Positions 36,000 through 48,200 of a DNA stretch of 64,000 nucleotides are shown here, in pieces. The stretch is from Kryptolebias marmoratus. Its lineage: Eukaryota; Chordata; Actinopteri; Cyprinodontiformes; Rivulidae. The notes under the pieces were generated by a model. That model ran no database searches. It was given only the letters and a program-made list of their open reading frames with translations, and had not been told where the DNA came from. Every line of letters starts with the position of its first letter. Position 1 is the first letter of the stretch. The DNA lies in assembly GCF_001649575.2 (NCBI RefSeq), contig NC_051436.1, positions 5,287,238-5,351,237 on the forward strand. Direction: 5' to 3'. The translations under genes and the position numbers were made by a program.

Positions 36000-36870
36000 A
36001 GCATAGATAGATAGAGTGCATTACAGTCAGAAATCCTGCAGATGGCGCCACTTTATCACATTTTTTGCAGCAAACTAGACTCCTGCTGAAAAGGTTCACA
36101 TAAAAACTGTCCTCAGCAGAATCATTTATCTCTTCTAACAGTCCACATACCCTTTAGTGTCCTCCCATCGCTATAAAGGAGGTGATTCTTTTGTTTTCCA
36201 GGAAATCCTGCCAGTTGGACCCCCCCCCCCCGGTCATTTCTGACTAGTCTCTCAGAGCCCTTCATTTCCTGAACTCTTCTTTTATTTTTCTGCACAACAT
36301 CCTCACATTGTGTGGCTCTTCGCGACTCTGCGGACCTCTGAGCCGACAGAGTTCAGACATCACTTTTGTTTTTTTTTATTTTTTATTTTATTTCCAGTGG
36401 CAGCCACATCATCTGAGGCAGCCTACGGTTGTTGCTAAGTAACTTGGAAATGTCTGAGCCTGCAGTCAGCATTTTGCAGCCACACATACGGAGAACATGG
36501 GTATATATTTACATTTTATTTTTAGAGCTGTGGTGGCAAATAGGGCCCACAACTTGGCTAGATTAGAGTATGAGTGAAATAGCGAACCCTTAGCCGGTGG
36601 GACTTCTTTAGAATCAGTAAAAAATAGTCAAACTAAACCTTTATTGTATTTGTGAAAATGATCAGTTGGTCAACAATAGGAAACTGAATCAGTCACAGTT
36701 GGAAAAAAAAACAGGAATGTGACTTTACCGAAGAAAAGTCCAGTGAGCGCCACATGAGTAACTCTGCTCGCAGAACTGGACTGAGTTCAGGTTTGTTAAA
36801 AGATTCAGTCTTGGTAGTGTTAAGTTTTAAAAAAACTTAATATATGAACCAGGCTGTGAGAGAATTTTAC
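36000..36870. other. Intergenic DNA, no gene seen
   Basis: Contains a C13-type homopolymer at about 36218-36231 and a T/A-rich run at about 36367-36400. No reading frame is supported. Confidence 0.5.
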
Positions 36871-36879
36871 TTAAAGGAT

Positions 36880-37860
36880 GGCGAAATTCTGTTTATGAGA
36901 TACCCAAGTCATTTTTATGATATACTGAGTCATAATAGTGAGATAACTACATCATCATTATAAGATAGCTAAGTTCTAATTATGAGATACTAAGTCATGA
37001 TTTTGAGATACTTTTGAGATAGCAAAATATAAATATTTGGTCATACTAAGTCAAGATATGAGATAGCTGTGTCATAATTATTTTATTCTAAATATGAGCC
37101 ACTAAGTCATGATTCTGAGATGTTAAGCCATACTTATGAGATAACATAATATAAATACTAAGTCATACTAAGTCAGATATGAGTTAGCTGTTACAATTAT
37201 GAGAGAATATTCTAATAAATGGGAGATACTAGGTCATAATTATGAGATGTTAAGCCATACTTTGATATAAAAAATATAAATACTTTGTCACAGACATAAG
37301 TTAGCTATGTCACAGTTATGAAAATATTGTGATAAATATGAGACACTAAGTCATATTTTGAGATAACTACATCATCATTATAAGATAGCTAAGTTCTAAT
37401 TATGAGACACTAAATCATAAGTACGAGATGTTAAGCCATACTTATGAGACAGCAAAATACAAATACGAAGTCATACTAAGTCAGATATGAGTTAGCTGTT
37501 ACAATTATGAGAGAATATTCTAATAAATATGAAATACTAAGTCATAATTTTGAGGTACTTTTCAGACAGCAATATAAATATTTAGTCATACTAAGTCAAA
37601 GACATGAGATAGCTGTCATAATTATACCATTCTAAATATGAGATACTAAGTCATAATTATGAGGTAGCATAATATAAAAAAATTGTCATACTAAGTCATA
37701 GATGTGAGTTAGGTATGTCACATTTATGAGATAATATTCTAATAAATATGAGATACTAAGTCATAATGAGGAGATGCTGTGTCATAAACAATAAAATAGC
37801 TGTCATAATAATGAGATAGTTTTGAGATGCTGCCATATCTATGAGATGGCTAAATGTAGA
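36880..37860. repeat. AT-rich degenerate satellite of roughly 21-22-bp units
   Basis: The unit is approximately ATGAGATACTAAGTCATAATT, repeated with many substitutions over about 1 kb. Longer duplicated blocks are superimposed: GATGTTAAGCCATAC recurs about 308 bp apart (37121, 37429) and AGATAACTACATCATCATTA about 420 bp apart (36941, 37361). It stops near the start of the mark2 GC-rich promoter. Confidence 0.85.
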
Positions 37861-38099
37861 CACTTATAGGATCTGTTTTGTTTTTGTAGCAGACATAGTC
37901 TTCTATGAAGGGTTATATAATCTGGGTTTTAATACAGTCAGTTTAAGTCCAAATGAAGCCAACACAAATGGCTTGTTTAAATGTCCCCAGTGAGTCCATC
38001 AGTCCCCCCTGCACCTGCTGCTGTCCCCACCTGAAGGAATGGTGGTGAGTCAGTCAGGCGAGCGGCGAGATTTCGGAAAATAAAACCCGAGCGGAGCCG

Positions 38100-39241
38100 A
38101 GCGCTCCAGAACTCCCTCCCTTTCCTCAATTCTTCTCTCTTTTCAGTCGTGGTGCAAGCAGCCATGTTGCTGCGAGCTTGTTCCGGTATCAGGGCAGGAT
38201 CATAGACTGCATTCGGGCGCAGCTCCTCGTCCTTTTTTTTTCTTGCCGCCGCACCTTCTAAACAAGAAGGACAGGGGGAAAAGAAGAAGAAGAAGAAGAA
38301 GCCCTACTTTTTTCCCCCCGATAATGGACCCTACTGCTGGATGATTCCATCTCCTTTCGGTCGGCCGGTCGCTGCTGGGATATCGGGACAGGACGAGCTG
38401 CTTTAAACGCCACACTGCAGTGCCGCACTGGTGAACGACCTCACTCCAATCACCCAAAAAGAAGAAGAAAAGGAAGAAAGAGTGGTGGTAATCTGCGTGG
38501 TTTTTTGTTATTTTGTGGGGGAGTTCTGCGGCTCAGGGTCGCTGGGTTACTAGCTAAACCGTTTGAGTTAGCCGCACGAGCTAACGTCGAAGCAGCCAAT
38601 TAGCTGCCGTTTTTTTTTAAATTCCTCACCTGCCATGCTACTGCTGGTGTTCTCCGGACCCGTCACCGAGAGCCTGCCGCTGGAAACTGTTTGAACCGAG
38701 TTGGGAGGAAGAAAAGCGGGGGGAGGAGAGGCTTGAGGCCCGCGTCCCGGGGAATGACTTTTGGCCTGAAAGTTTGCAGACCTCGGAGCTGAGCCGCTGG
38801 GTGTCTCGTTCCGACTCGACCCCCGTCGCTCAACTTTTCTCCGAGCTAGCTCCAGGCGGCTAGCTAGCTAGCTAGCCAGCTAGCTGGCCCGAGAAAGCTC
38901 ACGGTACCGGGAGAGGCTGTAGCTCACCGCTCACGACCAGTGCTCATTCGGATGTGAATGTTTGTTTTTTGTTTTTTTGTGTTGGCAGACCCTTTCCCTG
39001 TGTTCCTGTTGACAAACATGGGACGTGCGGTCGCGGGCTAACTCCGTAGCCGCTGCCGTGGGGGCTCCAACTTGTTGATCCGGCGGGGATATTTTTTATT
39101 TTTTTGGTTGGAAGTTGTCGCCTGCAACTGAGGGTTTTAAACGAACAAGAGGCACGGACTGATCGACATCGCTTCACGGTTTCATCCCCACCACCCTCTT
39201 TTGTTTTTATTTTTTTCTGCCATCTTTTTAAAAACAACAAC
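38100..39241 (+). promoter_or_regulatory. mark2: GC-rich promoter and 5' leader of mark2
   Basis: Base composition changes sharply from the AT-rich satellite to CpG-rich DNA. It carries a GAA run (about 38281-38300), a (GCTA)n run (about 38859-38882) and several upstream ATGs, including a 19-codon reading frame at 38635-38694. It leads without a recognisable acceptor into the coding exon at 39242, so much of it is probably a long 5' UTR. The transcription start is not identifiable by eye. Confidence 0.5.
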
Positions 39242-42200
39242 ATGTCAACAAGGCCCTCTCAGGGGCCGGTTATTGAGATCTCCACTGGGCAGGTAAGACG
39301 GATCTGTAGACTAGGCTCATGTTGCTGGTCTCTTTTTCTGCCTGTTTTCTGTGTCTTTGTTGTCTTTGCCACACAGCAGTGATTCACCAGCTTGCCAACG
39401 CAATTACACTGGATTTCCCACTCCCTGTAGCACACAGCAGAGCAGATTTAGGCTTGTGTTTAGTCTGTGTCTGAAGGCATGAACTCCTTCCTGCCTGACG
39501 TTTGGTCACTTTGACCTGCTAGGATTCAACATATCCTCCTCAGCACAGATGTCCAGAAACCACTAATATTAGTTCAGATGTGATGCATTCAGGGACCTCC
39601 GTGAGCAGCTTGTCTTTTATTTGTAAAGGAGAAAACTTGTACCAAAGACACCCATCCAAAATAAGACTTCCTTGGAAAAAAATAAAAGTTGCCTTGAAAA
39701 TAAATAGTTCACTTATTGCTTACACAAGGCAGTGTTGACTCAGGGCACTAAATATTTATCAGCAGGAAGTACTTGTTTGTTGTTTTGGTGGTAGGTGATT
39801 AAAAACTAACCAGGGAAATTTGCATATTCTGTGGGAGAAAAAAAGTCTGATTTTGACAGCTGAAATCTGTGGAAGAAGCCGACGTTGAAACAAGCAGAGC
39901 GTAGCTAAAATTAGCAAAACTGTAACTAAAAGCTAGAATTAGACGAACAGGAGCTAAAAGGTGACTCAGTGAGATCATACTTAAAAACTAAAATGAGCTA
40001 ATCTATAGCTAAAAGCTAAAATTAGTAAAGCATGAGCTAAAAGCTAAACGAGACACTGACTGATCATAACTAAAAGCATCAAAACTGTAGTTATAAAATA
40101 AAATAGCTAGACCTTAGCTATAAGCTAAATTTAGCTAAGCCATAGCTAAAAGCTAAACAAGAGGCTCTGATTTATTGTAGGGAAAAGCGAAACAGCAAAG
40201 CTGTGGCTAAAAAACAAATCTGTAGCTAAAAGCTCAAAACTGTATATATAAAACAAAATAGCTAGACCTTAGCTAAAAGCTAAAATGAGCAAAACCATTG
40301 CTAAAAGGTAAAAATTAGCAAGACAGCAGCTAAAAGTAACATAAAAAGATAAAAATATAGGAACTATTCTGGACTAGATTTCAGAGGACAAAGTTTTTAA
40401 AGGAACTGAAAAGATCTCAGTGTATTTCTGTAAATAATGTAAAATTGTTCAAAATAATAAAAGTGAGCACGCTGTTTCCATCGAGCCAAACGTTTTGGTA
40501 AATAAATAGTTGAAATAGCACAAATCTGGAAGTAGTTTGATTGTAAAAAATTTAAAGTACTGAAGAAACTACAAACAGGAAAACAATAGTATGAACTCTG
40601 ACTCAGCAGGTTGTAGTGATGGTCCATATATCATTTCGTAGGGTTAATATTTTTGACGTGTTTCACTCACAAATGGACCAAAACCTGTGCTGACAATTGA
40701 GCTGAAGAGCGTCATGGGCGTGACGTTTCAGCACAGCTGTCATTTCATGGTTTTATTCGGGTGCAGGAAGTCTTCAAAACCACCACAACAATACAGTGTT
40801 TGGTGTAAAACAACGCTGAGTTACGTGTCCTTGTGCCAAAGTGGATCCAGAACACGTCAGAAATATCACTTTATTTACAAAAGATTAAAAAAGAAAACAA
40901 GTGATTTCCAAGATGGCTTGCAGCAACATTTAGGTGTGTGGCTCAGAGTTCAAAAGCTAAATAAAATCCCCGGGTTTTACTTCAAATCCTAATGCTAGCA
41001 GGCTCGAACAAAGCCCCTGCTTCAGTGTTTACAATGTCAGCCATAAGCTTAAAGACATTTTTCACATGTTTTGCATGAAAACTGTTGTAGTTTTCATTAA
41101 AGACGGAGACTTGCAGTGCCGGACAGCAGCATTTCATGGAATTAGTCTGTTAAAATGAGTTGAACGAGTGTTGTTAATGTAGTTTAAAGCTAAAAACTTT
41201 TCCGTTTTGTGTTGCTTTTGGTTCTTTTGTTGCGTATGAGGATTTACCGACCTGGGTGAAGGTCACTGGCCAGTGAAAAACACTGGCGCTGAATGTATAC
41301 ACATACACATATTCACACACACACACTTATGGAAAAATAACATAAGCCTATCTCAGTTTTCTGGTTCAGAACCAAGAAGCAGAAATGCTCTCATCAGCTA
41401 GTACGTAGTTCCCACCAGTCTCGACCGGAAGAGATATTTTTGCCATGTTGGTAGGTACAGTGATAGCTTCAAAGCTAACTAAATCCATATATTTACCTAT
41501 TGGCCCGATATGACCAATGTACGAGGGAAGAAGATATGGAGAAATTCGCTACTGTTGGGATGGGCCCTTATGAGGTAAAAAAGGAGGAAGTATCGGATGA
41601 GCCCGACAATTTGCCGCCCATCTCTTACTTCCACTTTGTTAATTATTTAACGTACATGCCTACATTCTGGAGGAGCTATGTGGCCTAAAAGCAATGGACT
41701 CAAACAATCAGCGTTTCAATAAATTTGTAAAGGATGTCCGAACTCTCCATGCTAACAACAAAGTTCTGGTGATTGTCAGGGTAAACAATAACTATCATAA
41801 ATGCACATGTAGGCATACCTTGTCAACAGCGTGTTTATGGATTAGAGTCAGACCTAAAATGGCGCCAGCACTTTATTTCTAACAATATTGTTGTTTTATT
41901 TGTTACATCGCTGACGAAACCCTTTAACGTTTAATTTAATTCTTTAACCGTAACGTTTGCCTTGGGGTTTAGCACGTAGCATAGCTGCGTTATCTACAGT
42001 AGAGATGTTCTACTCTACTCTAACATAACTTAACTTTAGTTTTTAAATTGTTCCTTTTAACAGAATAAAAGCAGATTCTAGACGCCTTTTAAAGGTTGAT
42101 CCTTGCCAGACTTGCTGACCTTCGCCACTCAAGTCTTCTGTTTCAGGTCCTTCGTGTTTTACAGATTTTTGGAAACTAGTGACCGTCTGCGCGGTTAGAA

Positions 42201-45200
42201 CCCCGTTTAATCCGACACGAAGCAACCATTGACTACAGTCAAAAATAGTCCGCGATTGGAAGAAACCGTCTCCTCTGCCATGGCTGAAGCTACGGCCTGT
42301 TTCAATGGCGACGAAAGGGGGAGTGTCCGTAAGTGTGACGCCACATGCGAACTAATGTATTGGAAGCCATCTTGTTGGTGGAGACTTGAGTGTTCAAAGA
42401 TTTCACTTCTTTGCTCTTTGTAAAAGCAGAATCAAAAGTGATCTGTTGATACCCTGATGTCGCTCCGTGAGTCAATACCAGCGTGTTGGCACGCCAAACA
42501 GCTCCTTATCGCCGTCATCCTGTGAAAGGAAAAGCATATTGACCGTACACAGAAGCACAGGCCTAAATCCGCGCACCTGGAATGACACGTCCGTACGTGA
42601 CTACACCCTCCTGGGCGTGTGAGCCAAAAGCGAAACAGTTAATTTTACAGCCATCTGTACCTCTCTCAGACAGAACGCGGTGTCGTGTTTTTTGACGCGA
42701 TGCTAGAACGCGGACTCTGCGGATCTCTGCCAAAGACTGAGGCCGAAAACGAAAAGCTCAACATAAAATAAAACCTGGCTTTACTTTAGCCTGAGCAAAG
42801 TGCAGCATTATCTAATGGGACAGTTTGTTAAGCAAATTATGGCTCCAGATAAACCGTTTCCGCTCTGAGAGCGTCTAACTAAAAACTTTATGAGCATATA
42901 TATGTATCCACCGCCAGTTTTAACTGACTCTGTTGTAGCGTATTTATTTAAAAAATATATATAAACAGCGTTCCAGATAAAGCAATTAAACCATAATTTA
43001 AGGAATACCAAACTGCTTCTTAACTTTAAAGACTGAAACACACAAATAGAAGTAGTTCTTCACAGAAAGGTCAGAAAGTAAAAAGAAATCAAATAATCTC
43101 TTATTTTGAAACAAAATCCAGATAAGATATAAATGTGTTGCTTTGTCTGCACACATCCAGTAATTTATTAAAGCTACATTCACCTAAACTGTTTAATTCA
43201 TTTAATCTATAACTGAATTTAATATTCTAGCTTTAGTAGTGAATATTAGTTAATTTCCAGCCTCAAAAATGTCTCAGACACATTTATTTCTGCATAATTT
43301 AGCCTTCAGGGTAAAACAAAAGTTTGCAGTTCGCTCCATCTGTATATTTAAAACAATTTGCAACACATCTGCATAAACTCTTCTAGTCGTAAATGTTGGA
43401 AAGAATAAGTCTTTGTGTTGTTTCTTTTTTTTTTTTTCCCTCTTTCTGTTAATTCCACATTTTGTACTCCGGGACAATTGGGATTTTGTAGCCTCTTTCG
43501 GATATCTGGTGCTGCTCATTAATCTGAAAGCAACCAAATCCCTCGGCTTAAAGTTCAAACTTTGTGCTGCTTTCCCTGACCTGCTTCTGACAGCAGTTTT
43601 ATGGGTTTGATCCTTGTATTATTGGCAGTTAACCGTTTTGTAGATGCAAAGAGCAGCGGCGGGTCCAAATTTGGCAAAATTCAAAGAGATCGACCGGATT
43701 GTTCAGTCCAAAAGCTTCCTCCTGGTTTTCTTTTTCATTAGGATTTGATGTTTCACTGATTTTAATTTTTTTGTTTTTTACTCAAAGTTAAACCGTAGTT
43801 GTTTTGGGTCGTTCACCAGCTCCTTCTTTCAGACACACAGTGACCAAAGTTGACTTTATTATTGCCCGTCGCCACTGAAGGTGAAAGCAATTAAGTTTTT
43901 ATCCTATGTGTGTGTGTGTTCATTTTGTCTGTAGCGTTAGCAAAATATTTCTTAAACCATATACCAGCGAATCTCAAAGTAATCACTGGATGTACATCTG
44001 CAACTGAATAACCTTTTGGAGTCACCCCAAGTCAAAATGGCCACCACATCTAACTGACATTAGCCAACAAATGGGCAGCTTTAACGCCGTTAGTTTTACA
44101 GATATTGAGCTGAAGTTTGACGTGGTAGTAGCTGAGACTTGTCCCCAACACATGACAGATCATTTGACATGCTCCTAATTTAACACTCCTGCATGGAAAC
44201 GCTTTAATTTAAAATAGACCCATTTGAAACAGAAGCTAAATGTATACCTGACTTGTATCTTAACCCTGAATGCCGTTGGTTAAATGGTTCGAGGAGGCCA
44301 TTAATGTTGCAGATCTGATGTCTGAGCCAGGCGACAGCGGGTTCTGATCGAGCGAGGGTGGATAACCGCCGGTGAGGAGTTATTTTGACCCCTCGTTTTG
44401 ATGATGCGAACGTCACATCGATTCTTTCTCCCTACTGGAGATTTAGAAGATATGATGATAGTTAAACAAAAAAACGGAGGGGGCATATTTATCCTCTCTG
44501 TCTCCACATGATGCCTCATTCCAGATGTACACACAGGCTCATAATTGTCTTAAATATAGCAGCAATTACTTGGTGATTAATAAGACCTGAAGCTTAAACT
44601 GCTGTTGTGCAATGTTTTTGTGCTCATTAGTGCTCCGAACACATCAGTGCTCGTCCTACAGCACAGAGACAGGGTTTTCAGATGGAAATGTATGAAGTTT
44701 TTAGAGACGTTGCTTATTCTGAACTGGGTTTGTAGGCAAAAGGTCACAGATGGATACTCCCACACAAACGGTCTGTTTTTAAAGGCCCATGTATAGAAAG
44801 CTTTCGGTGTCGGGTCTCATGATGCAAGACAAAATGGCACCGGACATGAGGCTGAGCGTTGACGTGACTCCGCTCTCCTGCCACAGACTTAAGTATATAT
44901 CTGATCTGCTCGTGTGTCGCTCGTGTTGCACGGCTTCGGTCTGATCCGTGAAATGACTGTTTTTGACTCGAGTGGATTCAGCGTCACGTCGTTGTTCTGT
45001 ACATCAAACTACCGATGCCTGTTTGGTGTCATTTTTACCCATTCACGTATCAAAACATTCAGCTAGATCAGGAAAGGTGTGTTGTGACTTTTAGTGTTTG
45101 TAACTTTTATACTTTTTGAAAAACTTTGTGGATAAAGTGAAATATTTCCCATAGAAATACATTAAGATCTCAGCTGATTCAGAAACATTGTTCTCATGGG

Positions 45201-48200
45201 AACCTGCTTCAGCATACTTGCTCTATTTTTGTCTTCTGACGGTCCTTTTACCTTTTAGCTACAGTCTTGCTAATATTAGCTTTTAGCTATTATCTTGCCA
45301 TTTTAGCTTGTAGTTTTGCTATTGTAGTTTTAAACCATTGTTTTGCTCATTTTAGCTTTTAACTGTGATTTTGTGAATTGTAACTTTTACCAGTTTTACC
45401 TTTTTTAACAGCAGTTTGGCTTTTAGTATCAGTTTAGCTTTCAGCTGTGATTTTGCTAATTGTAACTTTTAGCTGCGGTTTTGCCGAGTTTAGCTTTTAG
45501 CAACAGCTTTTCTCATTGTAGCTTCTTAGCTACAATTTTGATAAGTTTAGCTTTTAGTCACAATTTTCCTATTTTAGCTTTTAGCTGTTGGTTTGCTGTT
45601 TGTAGCGTTTAGCAACAGTTTTGCTGAGTTTAGCTTTTAGTCACAGTTTTGCTATTTTAGCCACTGTTTTACTAAATTTAGCTTTTAGCTGTGGTTTTGC
45701 TTGTTGTAGCTTTTAGCAACAGTTTTGCTGAGTTTAGCTTTTAGCCACTGTTTTACTAAATGTAGCTTTTAGCAGCAATTTTTCCTAATTTCAGCTTTTA
45801 GCAGGGGTTTTGCTTGTTGGAGCTTCTTGTTGCCATTTGGCTAATTTCAGTTTTTACATGTGGTTTGGACAATTTTGTCACTGTTTTGCTGATTTTATAG
45901 CTTTTAGCTACTACTGTTTTTAACTGTTAATCATTTAGTTATCAGTTAATTCTTCAACAAATTACAGGAAAGTCATCCAACACAGTTGTGAAATGTGACT
46001 TTAACGTTGTCAAAGTTCACCAGCCTGTCGTACACGTGACTGCCAGCTAATCCTGGAGTTAATGGTCATAAGAGTCCGACGAGCCCAGCCGATATTTCTG
46101 CTGTCATAAACAGCTACCGGCCGCTGTCAGATGTGGAGCAGTGACGTGGTTTTGTTGGGGCGAAGTGGCAGAAATGTTAAGTAGCTTTGCTCACACACGT
46201 TCCCATGATATGCGAGGCCTAATGCTGGCAGTCAGTGTGAGGAACTTATTGTGTTTAAAATAAAAAGAAAGACATTTTTATTATAAATGACATTAAAACT
46301 TTGCAGAAAGCTGGTCCTCATTGGGTTCAGTACGCCGTGTTTGGTTAACAGGTTTGCACAGTTTGTCCACTTCCCCGGGCATGACTGTCTGATTTCCTGT
46401 TTTACAGTGTTCCTATTCATAAAAGCATGTCTTCTGACACACATGCAGCCTGAAATACTGGTCTGTCTTATGAGTTTCATCCTTTTATGTCATTGTTTGG
46501 GCAGTTGAGCGCTAGCTGAACAAACTGGATCGTCCTCTCGCTGAGGTCTGACGGAGCTGACGGGAGAGATCTGTTTAGCTTAAAGGTCAGGTTGAGAAAA
46601 CGCTAAATTACAAGCACAAAGAGGGTGACTTTTTTATTTTGGTTTTCTTATGTTAGTTTTAGCTGAGAATTGTTTATGTAAGACACTGCGATCACAAAGA
46701 AAATCTAAAATAAAACGTATCGTATTGTCTATAGTAGGATGTTATAAATGGACGCTCTGGCTTATAAGTCGGACATAAGTTGAGTCTTTAAAACACATTT
46801 TGCTTCTATCAAATACACACAGATTCATTGACGTACCTAACGTATTATATAGTAGTACCAGTAGTAGTAGTAGTAGTAGTAGTAGAGTGTAACGATTCAC
46901 AATAATCAGAGTTTGGTACGTACCTCGTTTTGACGTCGTAGTTTTGGGTGCGGTAACATTCAAGGAAACAGAAATGTATATAATTACATTTAGGTCAATA
47001 TAGCAGAAGCTTTGGTTAACTGTAGTTGTTTATATAAAACTGGTATAACTTGCTGGTTAAAATGCTGACGAGAGGAAAGTTCATAATGTTGTCACGGTCA
47101 CGTCTGCTGCTAAAAAAAATACTCTTTTGACATATCTAAAAGGCCTTTACTGAAAACGTTTAGGACAAATACATGTCCTTACTCCCCCGTATGTAGTCGG
47201 ATATTTTGTGAAACTGTTTGAATCCTTATTTATTAAAATTTTAATTTTATCTTGTTTTTTCCCCAAGCAAAATGAATATATATATTAGTATATTAATAGC
47301 ACTTTAAAAGATAATTTTCATTGTACTCTCTCAGCACTGAGCATTTGTTTGGTTCTTCCTCTGCAATCCCTGCTCTTATATGATTTAAGAAAAATAAAGC
47401 TTTTTTTTACATCGATTTATTTGTTTGATAAAAAGAATCAAACTATCCATGAATCCCCGAGTTTACAAATATGTTTGTGTCCGGTGTAGATCTTTAACCT
47501 AATCAGTCGTTTTTGATTAATCGTGATCTCATTCACTCACTTCTTGAAAAAGAATTAGTTAAGCATCATAATTCAACTTTTTTTTTTATCATTTAATGAA
47601 CTTAAATCCAAATTGATGTTTATTGTTGCAGATCTGCCTTTTGTTATGTGCAGTTTGTGTTTAAATTGCAAACACAGAAAATGGGATTTCTGATCATGTG
47701 TACCTTTTTAAAGTGAAAAAGCTGTTTTCTTTTAAGTAATATTAATTTGCTTATTATCCATTGCAGTTATTTCTAGCACAAATAACCATCCACTGACATG
47801 TCGTAACTGCTGGCTGTCAGAGTTTCTTTTTGCTTCAGCTGTAAGATTTGCTTTGTTCTGTTACGTTTTATTTATTGTTTTCGTATCAGAGCTGCAGAGG
47901 GCTGCCAGGCTTTAGTCCCCCGACGTTCACTTCAAATGTCTTTACGGAGATTTTCCAGCAAACTCTCATAAAGATCGTAGCGTGAGACGCTTCCAGTTTA
48001 TCTTCCGGAGCGTTCAGTCAGTCCTGAGTGGTGTCGTCTCAGATTTCTGCAGCTGAATGAAATCTTTTTGGTTTTTTTCCACTAGTTTGATTTTGACTGT
48101 TTGGAATAATGAAAGAACTGGATTTTTATGCTCGGTAGTGCTGACCCTCAGAAGACATGCCTTTCGCCACAGCTAAGATGTTTATATGATAATTAAAGTG

